Below are positions 1 through 11,500 of a stretch of DNA of 64,000 bases, piece after piece. The stretch comes from Culex pipiens pallens (taxonomy: Eukaryota; Arthropoda; Insecta; Diptera; Culicidae): contig NC_068939.1 of NCBI RefSeq assembly GCF_016801865.2, forward strand, positions 90,788,879 through 90,852,878, in the 5' to 3' direction. The notes below the pieces were generated by a model. The model was not told the origin of the DNA and ran no database searches. It worked only from the letters and a program-made list of their open reading frames with translations. Every line of letters starts with the position of its first letter. The stretch's first letter is position 1. Both the position numbers and the translations under genes were made by a program.

Positions 1-845
1 AGTCGGTATTAAAAATTATGCAGTTTAGTTAAGTACTTCAAAAGTTATGCTAAAAAAACGATTTTAACAAAAGTCCGGAAGATTGTAAAAAGGGTGGTTT
101 TTGTAAGAAAACCCGGCATGTTATACATTTTTAGAAAGGTATTTAAAAGACCTTTCCAACGCGTCCAAGACATTGATGATCTGACAACCCTATCAAAAGT
201 TATTACCACTTAAGTGTTATTTATGTACTTTTTGGAAGCCGGATCTCAGATATCATGATGAAAACGTTGTCCGGATCTATCATGCGACCTATCGTTGAAC
301 AGGTAATCAAAAGACCTTTCCAACGCGTCCAAAACATTGAAAATCTGACAACCCTATCAAAAGTTATAAGCACTTAAGTGATATTTATGCACTTTTTGGA
401 GGGCGGTTCTCAGATATTTTGATGAAAACGATGTCCGGATCTATCATGCGACCTGTCGTTGGATAGGTAATCGAAAGACCTTTCCAATGCATTCAAAACA
501 TAAAAGATCTGCCAACCCTATCAAAAGTTATAAGCACTTAAGTGTTATTTATACATTTTTTGGAGGCCAGATCTCAGGTATTTTGATGAAAACGTTGTCC
601 AAATATATCATGCGACCTATCTTTGGATAGATAATTAATAAGCCTTTCCAACGGGCACAAATTGAATTGGAGATTTGACTACGCTATCATAAGTTGTAAG
701 CACATAAGTGCCCTGAAATAATAATGAGATGAATAATTAGTCAAATTGATAGAACACTTAAAGGTCCGCCCTATTTTGGATAGCATTACCTTTTAAATGT
801 GAGGAAGGCACCAACCACCTAAGGGTGGATTAAGTAACGTTTTTT
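1..845. repeat. 164-bp tandem repeat within a TIR element, cut by window edge
   Basis: Recurring blocks start with a GACCTTTCC-like word at about 149, 313, 477 and 642, giving a 164-bp period and about four diverged copies. Each contains CACTTAAGTG and TCATGCGACC. The end near 800-840 (GTGAGGAAGGCACC, then CCACCTAAGGGTGG) matches in inverse the start of the element at 62.5-63.6 kb, so this is the same family in opposite orientation. No coding potential is seen. Confidence 0.85.
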
Positions 846-948
846 ATATGCATTTAACATTTAAAAATTAAATATTAAAATAAATAAAATAAGCTGGATT
901 TATAATAAGACGTTTAAACCATAAAACATGATATTTATATTGTATAAT

Positions 949-1489
949 AGGGTGGTTCAAATCTTAGCTTCTTCGGGGCTACTCTCTGAAATCAATATTG
1001 AACCATCACTAGGCTAAATTCCAAATTTGAGCTCATTCTGACCATTGGAACCCTTCACTCTAATCACTTGAAATTTATATGGGAAAAATCGTTCAAATGT
1101 GTGGAGAAAAGCAACTGTTTTACTATTATACCTGTGGAGAGCGCGCCATAGTCATCCGATTCAAATCGGAACTGAAATCGAAGCTAATAGTTATCCAGCA
1201 AAAAAAATCCTAAAATCATGGTTTTCGGGAGAGTTTTTCCATATTTATTGAAGGTTCTACATCCGAGAAATGGCAAGAATTGAAAAACTATTGCGCCATC
1301 TACAGGTAAAAAATTGAAACAGTTGAATTTCTCCATACATTTTGTCTATTTTTCTCATACAATCTTCAAGCGATTAGAAGAATAGGTTCTCGTGGTCAGA
1401 ATGAGCTCAAAGTTGAAATTAAGCCTAGCGATGGGCCAATCTTTGATTTCAGAGGGTAGCCCTGAGGAAGCTCGGATTTGGACCACCCA
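949..1489. mobile_element. MITE with ~140-bp imperfect terminal inverted repeats
   Basis: The left end (GGGTGGTTCAAATCTTAGCT) and right end (reverse complement GGGTGGTCCAAATCCGAGCT) pair over roughly 140 bp, including TTTGAGCTCATTCTGACCA in both arms. The short AT-rich centre has no ORF. It lies just beyond the probable polyadenylation site of the minus-strand gene. Superfamily is unassigned because no clear target duplication was found. Confidence 0.8.
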
Positions 1490-1498
1490 ATTGTATAA

Positions 1499-1504
1499 TT
1501 TATT
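1499..1504 (-). terminator. AATAAA polyadenylation signal, distal 3' end of the gene
   Basis: TTTATT on the plus strand reads AATAAA on the gene strand, about 290 nt downstream of the exon 4 stop. It is the first AATAAA I see after that stop. The MITE at 949-1489 begins right behind it, so cleavage would fall at or inside the MITE edge. Confidence 0.5.
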
Positions 1505-1794
1505 TACAAATAATTTTTGTTTTACGAACTATTTCATCGGAGGTAGTCATGGTTTGCATGTATAATTTTTTAACGCTAATGAAGCGATGGAATTCAGCAT
1601 GAAAACAAAAACAAAATAATAATTGTTTCTCCTGAAAACACTCAAATTTGACTTAGCAACAATAAAGAATTATACTTCCACTTGGCACGTAAAATCAACA
1701 GTTCAAAGTGTTAATTAGCTATAGTTTCAAAATTCGGAATATACCCTGGCATTCAAATACCCCTTATTCAAATACTGTTCGTCCACTATTCTTA

Positions 1795-2549
1795 CTAATC
1801 TTTACCATTCACTTCTTCAACTTCCTCACCATTGGGTATCGACTCTGCCAGTAACTCATCGATGGCTGCATCCACATCACCATCTTCTCCATCATCTGCT
1901 TCATCCGGCTCATCCCCTTCGCCTGGCCCTTCCTCCTCGCTTCCCGAATCATCAAACCCATCCAGCGCAGTCATCGATGACATCTTTGCCTTAAATTCCC
2001 TCAGACTTATTTTCCTCCTCGGAAACTCGGAATCGTTCTCGTCACTGCCCTCGTCATCTTCCCGGTCCCGGGGTTGGTCAAACGAGTAAAACCTCGTCAG
2101 CATTCGGTTCAACCGCGCCGTCGAAGGCATCTTCTCCAGCATCCTTTCCACATCTTCGAATCCTTTCAGACTTTTCTCGCTCGAATTTTCCTCTTCAACG
2201 TGGCCTGCACCTTCACTTTCGTTGATGATGTTGCCTTCCGAATCGACAGACTCACCTGCCGGGGCGGCCTGTCCCTCGGGATCCTTTCGGTCCTCCAACC
2301 TCAGAGGAGGCGACGGGGCTTCGGGTTTGTCTTTTTGAACCGAAATCTTACTCTGCAAAAACGCCTCTTCCGGTGATTGACGGTTGCTGTCTTCGTCCGT
2401 TTTTTCCTCAATAATACTGAGCTCGATTGAGTTGAGCTTGAATGTGAAGTGATGAACCCGGTTTCGTCGGCGTCGTTCCGCCGGGGTTAGGTCCGGGTCG
2501 TCATCGTCGTCGAAGTATTCACCCTCTTCATCTTCGCCGAAGTTTAGTT
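1795..2549 (-). CDS. Terminal coding exon 4 (residues 291-541 of the long form)
   Basis: The open frame runs from an acceptor (TATATCTCACAG, AG at 2550-2551) to a TAG at 1795. The first two bases complete a codon begun in exon 3 (CAA, Gln291). Visible features are an acidic stretch with five consecutive Asp (304-308), an Arg cluster (316-319) before a hydrophobic segment FTFKLNSIELSII (325-337), a probable basic helix at about 418-448 (ERMLEKM...RLNRMLTRF), a second basic helix near 470-485, and an acidic tail rich in Glu/Asp/Gly. There is no in-frame ATG that would make it stand alone sensibly; the open frame crosses upstream to the splice site. It reads as genuine coding sequence by composition, but no known domain was recognised. 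Confidence 0.75.
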
Positions 2550-5500
2550 CTGTGAGATATAAATTGAATTCGATATGTTAGCAGTAAAGAATTTAATATA
2601 TTTTGATTTAAAGTTTGATCCAAAAGCTTTCTCAACAAAACATATAAATTTTAAATCCCGTCATTTTCACTTATTTATTGATAAAAAATAAAAATACAAT
2701 TTACACAAATTCACTAAGTCTTAAATTATGTTTTTTTTTATCTTTTGTCTTTTGTCTTTTGTCTTTTGTCTTTTGTCTTTTGTCTTTTGTCTTTTGTCTT
2801 TTGTCTTTTGTCTTTTGTCTTTTGTCTTTTGTCTTTTGTCTTTTGTCTTTTGTCTTTTGTCTTATGTCTTTTGTCTTTTGTCTTTTGTCTTTTGTCTTTT
2901 GTCTTTTGTCTTTTGTCTTTTGTCTTTTGTCTTTTGTCTTTTGTCTTTTGTCTTTTGTCTTTTGTCTTTTGTCTTTTGTCTTTTGTCTTTTGTCTTTTGT
3001 CTTTTGTCTTTTGTCTTTTGTCTTTTGTCTTTTGTCTTTTGTCTTTTGTCTTTTGTCTTTTGTCTTTTGTCTTTTGTCTTTTGTCTTTTGTCTTTTGTCT
3101 TTTGTCTTTTGTCTTTTGTCTTTTGTCTTTTGTCTTTTGTCTTTTGTCTTTTGTCTTTTGTCTTTTGTCTTTTGTCTTTTGTCTTTTGTCTTTTGTCTTT
3201 TGTCTTTTGTCTTTTGTCTTTTGTCTTTTGTCTTTTGTCTTTTGTCTTTTGTCTTTTGTCTTTTGTCTTTTGTCTTTTGTCTTTTGTCTTTTGTCTTTTG
3301 TCTTTTGTCTTTTGTCTTTTGTCTTTTGTCTTTTGTCTTTTGTCTTTTGTCTTTTGTCTTTTGTCTTTTGTCTTTTGTCTTTTGTCTTTTGTCTTTTGTC
3401 TTTTGTCTTTTGTCTTTTGTCTTTTGTCTTTTGTCTTTTGTCTTTTGTCTTTTGTCTTTTGTCTTTTGTCTTTTGTCTTTTGTCTTTTGTCTTTTGTCTT
3501 TTGTCTTTTGTCTTTTGTCTTTTGTCTTTTGTCTTTTGTCTTTTGTCTTTTGTCTTTTGTCTTTTGTCTTTTGTCTTTTGTCTTTTGTCTTTTGTCTTTT
3601 GTCTTTTGTCTTTTGTCTTTTGTCTTTTGTCTTTTGTCTTTTGTCTTTTGTCTTTTGTCTTTTGTCTTTTGTCTTTTGTCTTTTGTCTTAGTAAATCCCG
3701 TTATTTTCACTTATAATATTGATTTAAAATAAAAATAAAATATACACAAAACAATTAAGTCTTAAATTTTGTTTTTTTTTTATTTTTTTCGGATTCGTGA
3801 TCAAGGATCAAAATTACCCAAATTTTAATTACTGCTGTTGCAAAGTAATGAATCAACAATAAAACGTACATCACTTAACACTATTCTGCAAATTGATCCA
3901 TCAAAACTCAAAACTACCCCGTTACAAAACGCAATTTCACATTTCATTAGCTCGGCACGGTAACGATCAGTCAGTCAGTGTCAACCCGTCCCACGTGGCG
4001 GCGCGGTGGCGTTGGACCATGAAAAAGCAATTTTCAATTAAGTTTTCATTGAGCTTATCATTCTCACGTGTGTCTTCTGCGTCGTTGGTTGGCGGCTCCC
4101 CCTGAGACGAGCTCCCGGCAGTACCTTCATCAGCTTCACCACCTTCCGGTTGCCGCTGCTGGCACGTAGGCAACACGCTGACAACACCGGTACCGGAGCT
4201 GTTGCGCGCCACCCGGCGCCCGGGAGTAATTAGACGGATCCGTTGGGCCAAAAAGGGGGCAAGGGACGAAAAGAAAATTTAATTAAACTATTTATTATTC
4301 ACTGGTGCCAATTACTTTGGCTTTTCGATGTTGTTCTGGTGTGGCATGAAGAATAGAGGTAAACGCTACAGGCAGTTATAGAAGGTTAGAAGAAGGGTTG
4401 TGAAAATGATGTACCGTAAACTGGGGTGACTTTGATAGCCCGGGGTGACTTTGATAGGTTTTTCAAATGCCCGTCAAATTAATATCTAAACATTTTTGAG
4501 AATTTTGAGTACACTCAAAAAAATGAGTTCGCGTAAACGTGAACAGCCTTCATGCCAACGGGAACCAGGAAGAAAACTGTTCACTTTCATGGTGCAATGC
4601 ACTATAAAAGTTGAACAGTTTTCTTCCTGGTTCCCGTTGGCATGAAAGCTGTTCACGTTTACGCGAACTCATTTTTTTGAGTGTATGTAAACATTAAGGG
4701 ATAGCTTATTATCGAACATATATCCAAAAATTTGACTGTTACATTGAATGTATCAAAATTAGTGGCCAAATCAAATTTCTATCAATGTCACCCCGGGCTA
4801 TCAAAGTCACCCCAGTTTACGGTACTTTAGCCTTTAGGTGAAAAGAGTCAATTAAGAATGAATAAAAAATGTACACAAGGAAGAATTTATAGACCAAGGA
4901 AAAGTTGCCAGATTTGAAAATATGGTAAAGAAATTTCAACAAAGAATACATTACAATCAACAGAAACGTTCCTATTCCGAAATTCATCGTTAACAATATT
5001 TGGCCTTTACACGTTTTGTATAGTACACAACAATCTCGAAATTTCATCGATTTTTGACCGATTCTTTCGTGACGGGACAACGTTTGTACGCATATGTTTT
5101 CAGTTTTTTGCTGTTAACTTTAAAATCTTTGTGAAAAGGTACCAATATTTATACAAATTTGGAAAGTACATTAAATTTCCAATAAGATTCACTCCAGCAA
5201 ATATTTAAAAACACAAAGTTTGAGTCAAGTGAGATACAAATGTAGCGTGACGGGACAACATCGTACAATTGGATCATTTTGATTTTTATACACAAAAGTG
5301 AATAACTCTGCTCTCCTAGTAAGTGTTTGAAAAAACCTTTTTCTACAGTTGTTTCTAAATTGAAAAACGAAGATTTTGCTTCCTGGACCACCCAATTTCG
5401 TCAAATTTTGTTGATTTGACAGGTACTTCTTTTCGTGACGGGACAACGCAGATATTTTGCAAAAGAGGGTTTTGCTCGCGTTGTCCCGTCACGAAATGAA

Positions 5501-8500
5501 GCAATTGTGAAAATCTCTACTGACTAGTCAACTTTAACTAATTTAGGGTCGCTGAGCTCGAATATGACTCCTAGAATACTCTAAAGTATTCAGGGAATGT
5601 GCAATCCAAGATGGCGGCCAATATTTTATAAAGAAATGTTACCGGCAATGAGCAGTGTCAAATCCAACAAAGGTTTGCTGAACTTGAATATGAGCCCTAG
5701 AATATTCCAAAATACTCAGGGAATGTGAAATCCAAGATGGCGGCCAATATGGCGAAGCTAGAAAATTTGATTTTTTTTTTAGATGTGTAACATGCAATCA
5801 ACGGTTCAAATTCAACTAATTTGGGGTCGCTGAACTTGAATATGTGCCATAGAATACTCCAAAGTACTCAGGGAATGTGCAATCCAAGATGGCGGCCAAT
5901 ATGGCGAAGCTAAAAAAAGATATATTTTTTTCAGATATGTAACAGGCAATCACGGATCAAATTTAACTAATTTGGGATCGCTGAACTTTAATATGAGCCA
6001 TATAATACTACAAAGTATTAAGGTAATGTGCAATCCAACATGGCGGCCAATATGGCGAAGCTAGAAAATTTGATTTTTTTCAGGGTTGTAACAGGCAATC
6101 AACTAGTCAAATTTAACTAATTTGGGGTCACTGAACTCGAATATAAGCCATATAATACTCCAAAGTACTCAGGGAATGTGCAATCCAAGATGGTGGCCAA
6201 TATGGCGAAGCTAGAAAATTGAATTGCATTCCCTGAGTACTTATTTATTTATTTGTCACCGTATTTGGCATTACGCCGCACAGACTGTTCCAAGGACTTT
6301 AGAATATTCTAAGGATTATATTCGAGTTCAGCATCCCCAAATTAATTAAATTTGACCTGTTGACTGCCTGTTACATTTCTGTATAAAAATTTCCAATATT
6401 CTAGGTTCGCCATCTTGGCCGCCATCTTGGATTGTACATTCCCTGAGTACTTTGGAGTATTATATGGTTCATATTCGAGTTCAGCGACCCCAAATTAGTT
6501 AAATTTGACTAGTTGATTGAACTTAAAAATCCTTTTATGGTGGTTTTTCCATTCAGCCGCCATATTAGACGCCATCTTGAATATCTCGCTTCCCTTTGAG
6601 ACTCAGGAAAATCAACAGGCAAATTTGGATTCAGGAGGGTCGATTTAGTCTAGATCGATCAAAAACTGGCCTGTTACACGATTTGCTTCTAGACACGACA
6701 AATGAGCATCTTTTTTTGAATTCGTGCCTTGACCAAAAAATTGGCGTGACGGGACAACGCAAACTTGCGTCAGTCGTAACTCTGGTTCCTTTTGACCAAT
6801 TTTCGATTTCTAATAAGCATTTTAAAGGGTTTTTCGAGTACGAAGAGAATCCAAAATATGATGCAAATCCGATTTCAAGAACGATTGCAAATTAAACAAT
6901 TGTCATTTTTCGTGACGGGACAACGCTTCTATATACCCCCTTTTTAAATGTCCTGTATAATTTTATACCTACAGAATCTGCTTTTGTCAATAAGAGGGCT
7001 TATAAAAGAGTCATTTTACTATAAAATTCCGTTTAGAATGATTAAATATCTGCATTCCATCGATTGATTTGAGCAATTATTTAAAAAAGTTGGGAAAATT
7101 AAAAATTTTCTGCTTTTATACATTTTACAACTTCTGCTCACAGATATGTTTAGAATAAGAACTTTGGTGTGGAAATATGTTTTTTGTGTGGTTCAAATAG
7201 TTGGAAAACATGGAAAATTATCAGAACCATCCAAAGTTCAACTTGAAAAAATGACTGCTTGGTAAACAAGTGCTAAGAATCGGTCATTTAGGTTTTTGAA
7301 TATCCGTCTGGCGAGAACAATATGACAACTGTTTGAAAGGAAAAGTTTGTTACTTTTTAGTTTGATTTTTAGTGTAACATCTAGTCATAAAAAAGTTCAT
7401 TCTTTTCCAAGTAATCTAAGCATAAGTTTTGACTGTTATTATTAATGGATAATACTTAACATTATCACAAACTTGCTATAGTTACCTATGTTTCAATTGT
7501 TACAAACCATTTAGGCCGTTCCAAATATTTTTCAAAATATTTAAAAAATATTTTTTCAAAAAACTTCAAAATTTCCATGAAAACAATCTTAAATGCATTT
7601 TTTTGCATTGATAGTATATTTAGCATGTTTGAGCCCGTTTAAACATGTTTTGATTTTTGATGACCGCAAAAACTTTTTATTCGCAAAAAATAAAATATTC
7701 GTCAATACTTTGATATTTTGGAAACTAATGATTGCAAAACAACTGGACAGGTGTCCCTTCCCCCTGTTCATAAAAGCCCGTTTTTTTGAAAATAATCAAA
7801 ATTACATACTTCTGAAAGAAAAAAAAACACGCCTCTTTAATGAGATTTTTTGATTTTTAAATTTAAAAGTCAAATTTGAAGGTGAGCCCACGATTTTTGT
7901 TCGTTAATTTTTTTTTGTAGAAATAGCCTAAGATGTTAAAAAAAGATTCACGAAAAATTTAGGATGGAGCAACTTTCCTAAAAAAAATACAAATTCATTT
8001 ACTAAAACAGTTTTAAAAGTGCTTTTTAAAAACCGAACGTGAGAATAGATTTTCCAAACAATTTTACATAAAAATCTCCATGGTTTTTGGCAATTTCGAT
8101 ACGGCAGACTTGATTTTTCAGTCTCGAAAATATTTTTACCGATAGCCCGTCAAATTTCCCATAAGTTTACTTTTGACAGCATTTAAATCGGATGTATGGA
8201 TGTATAGATATAAGATAAATTACATTGCTCATAACTGAAAATAGAATATTTTTTTCAGTGTGGTAGAAACCTGGATAGTAAAAAAGCTTACAGGTCATTT
8301 CGCCTCAACTGTACACTAAAAAGTACAAATTCAAAATCGACTTTTTCTGATCAAGCTCAAATTTGGTGGAGCTATTGATACTATCAAAACATGTAAGAAT
8401 CCCGATTTTGAACCAAATTGGACCACCCCTTCTTTTTTGGCACCGCCCCAAAGTTTTGCGATTTTCGTCATTTTTTCACCTCTTTTTTCTAATGGCCATA

Positions 8501-11500
8501 TCTCGGAAACAAAAAATGATAGAGCAAAACTCGACAGCTATTTTTAAAGGAAATTGGACGCTGAATCGAATGGCTTCATCCGATTTTATATTGAAATCAA
8601 ACTTTTGTGAAATTGAAAACTATACACGCCATTTTCTCAAGATACATGCGCTACGATTTTGAATTAAACGTCACCATCGTGTTCCCCAGACGATTTTACA
8701 TGAGAATCAATTTTTCGTATGTTGGGCGAATTGAAATCTTTTAGGATAACGATTTTTTAAGCTTGCAGTTCCTTGGAGCATTCCTCTTAAAATAGAGTTC
8801 GGAGTTTACTCGTTCTAATGATGTTGAATATTTCAATGAATTTAGTTTTTTATTCTAGTTTTAAGTTAGGATTAGTTGTTACAGTGATTTTTTTACCCAA
8901 AAGTATTCTGTTCAATGCAATAATGTTAAACAATTTGAAGAAAATAAAATAACTATGATCAAATTGAAAGCTGTCAAAGGGAAATTTATGGGAAATTGGA
9001 GGGCTTTCCGGTGAAAATATTTTCGAGACAAAAAAAATCAAGTCTGTCATATAGAAATAGTCAAAAATCACCAAAAAACCTATTTTTTAACATTATTATT
9101 TTTAAAACCACTGTAACTTCACAAGGTTTGGGTTTAGGACAATGGTCAATATGGAGACTTCTATGTAAAATTGTCAGGAAAATCGATTCTCACGTTCAGT
9201 TTTTGAAAATTTTGACGTTTAGAGCACTTTAAAAAAAAATATTTTTTAGGAGAATCGCTCCATCCTAAATTTTTCGTGAGTCTTTTTGTAACATTTTAGG
9301 CTATTTTTACAAAAAAAAATGAAGGAAAAAAAAATCACCTCACCTTCAAATTTGACTTTTAAACTTAAAAATCATTAAATCTCATAAAAGTGGCGTGTTT
9401 TTTTCTTTCATTCTCGAAAAGCCCGTCAAATTCCCTACAAGTTTGTCTTTGACCACTTTTTAATACGATGCAACGGCTTCGAGATACAGCATTATTGAAA
9501 TTATGAAATGCAAAAATATTTAAAACACTTGCGCCCTTCTTAAATGTCATTATAGAGTGTAACTGGCTCTATATACACAAAAATGGCTTATATAATGGTT
9601 ATAAAGTTTCATTAAAATCGGAGAGGGTAGGGTACAACCGATTCCCTGTTTGACATGGAATTGCTCCTGAATATTTTTACAGATTCTGAAAATTTGCCAT
9701 AATAATCAACATTGGGCTAAGGATTTGACTTTTCGGTTGCTGTTCTACGAGCGAATATGTAGCGTGACGTTACAACGGTGGAGAATTTTGTTCCTTCAAT
9801 ATTTTTAGAAAAGGCTGTGATTCTGCTCTGATAATCAACATAAACTAGACTTTTTGATGTTTTTATTTTCAAGTAAAATTGACTGCTGAATCATCATTGT
9901 TTTGTTTGAAAAAAGTTAAGCTTTTTTGCAAAGTTCCTTTTAACATGTGAAACACAATAGCTTAATGGACCCTTTTTTTAAAAAAAAAAATAATCCTAAA
10001 AGTTTTAAAAACATGGCCTGAATTTTTTTTTTTTTCATTTTTAATTTGGTTTGCCCCTTTGTCCCTTTGCCACAAACATTACAAAATATTACCATTTCAG
10101 GCTGTATTTTTTCAAATGTTCAAAAATGGAAGGGGTCGTTACGTTGTATGCTCCGTTACGAGTTATATATAAAATGGAGCTCTGATTCGTGATCAGGGAC
10201 AAAAGTTACCCTAAAGGCCAAATCATCGAATTGGGGTCGGAGCAAGTTTTTCTGATTTCGTGTGAGTTGGGGGAGAATTAACCAGGGTTAATTCTCGGCA
10301 ATGACTTGAACTACCGTGAGGTTTTGAATGATGAGTTTGTAAACTTGTCTGAAGAACATGTTTATGATGATATAATATAAAATTATAGGGAAGTCGATCA
10401 AAACCACGTTTTAAAAACATTAACTGCAACCAGAGGAAAATCAAATAAAAAAAATCAAATTATTCGCTCTACAGCATTGCCTTGGCGTTCTCGATTGCGA
10501 GATTCCTACTCGAAACTAGGTGTCCGAAGGCTTGATTGTTGAGGCAATTGCAAACCTCTTTTTACACCAAAGCTTCCATCCACCCCGGGATTCAAACTGA
10601 CGACCTTTGGATTGTTAGTCCAACTGCCTACCAGCAACTCCACCGAGGCAGGACCCAGAGAGACGACTCCTACACCTGGATTGAGCTAACGACCTAACCT
10701 CTAGGTTAGACCGGGGCCAACATTTACTTCCCCGTCCGACGGAAGGCGTGATCAGACAAATCTCGTCTCAAAATTTGCCACCGGGACCTTCTGGAATCGA
10801 ACCCAGACCGACTGGGTGAGAGGCAACCACGCTTACCCAATAAACAATAAACCCCTACACCACGGTCCCGGCCAGAGGAAAGTATTTTTGTCTAATAGTT
10901 GCAATGATATGAGGAAAAGAAAACAAGTAGTTTAGAAATTCGACTAAAAAAGAGAGTGTTGCCAAAACAGAAGGATGGTCCAATGGGCATCAAACTTGGG
11001 ATTTTTTAAACTATCGATAGCGAAGGTCGAGTCCATAAGGGCACTCAGTTGACATGGAATGGCCCATTGCACGATTACATATTTTTAAGTAACGTTTTTC
11101 TTTCGTATCAAAATAGTGACAGGAATAAATCTAATTGGATTTCAAGCATGAGTCTATAATAGCTGGCAAAAATACTTACCCCGGCAGAAGCGAAGATTCG
11201 AACAAGTTCTGAAAAAGTGTGGTAGGACTTTGCTATGCATTGCTAAGGATGTGATTTATCATGAGATAAATAAATCGTGAGAGAGATAATTTACAACATT
11301 AAGATTTATTAGTATGATCTCATCTTTATTTACAATATATTGCACTTCCATTTTCACGTTTTCGTCATACAAAATGTATCGACAGTTGAGTGATACTGAA
11401 CTGAGAAATTGAATGTTAGTGTAACGAAAGTAACCAAAGTAAATCGAATAAACTTAACCAGCTTGATATGATGTTCTGTATTTACAAAAAAAGCTAAACT

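Larger units (their letters stand above)
2550..4067 (-). other. Intron 3 (1.5 kb) carrying the 7-bp satellite
   Basis: Donor CACGTGAGA at 4067-4066 and acceptor CTCACAG at 2551-2550 delimit 1518 nt. Nearly two thirds of it is the (TTTTGTC)n array and its duplicated flanks. On the transcript strand the array is the purine-rich GACAAAA repeat, ending about 190 nt before the acceptor. Confidence 0.6.

Noticed and set aside
2678..3732. Four overlapping 280-337 codon frames of a 7-residue repeat
   Set aside because: They arise because the heptamer satellite has no stop in any frame; all frames are open at once.
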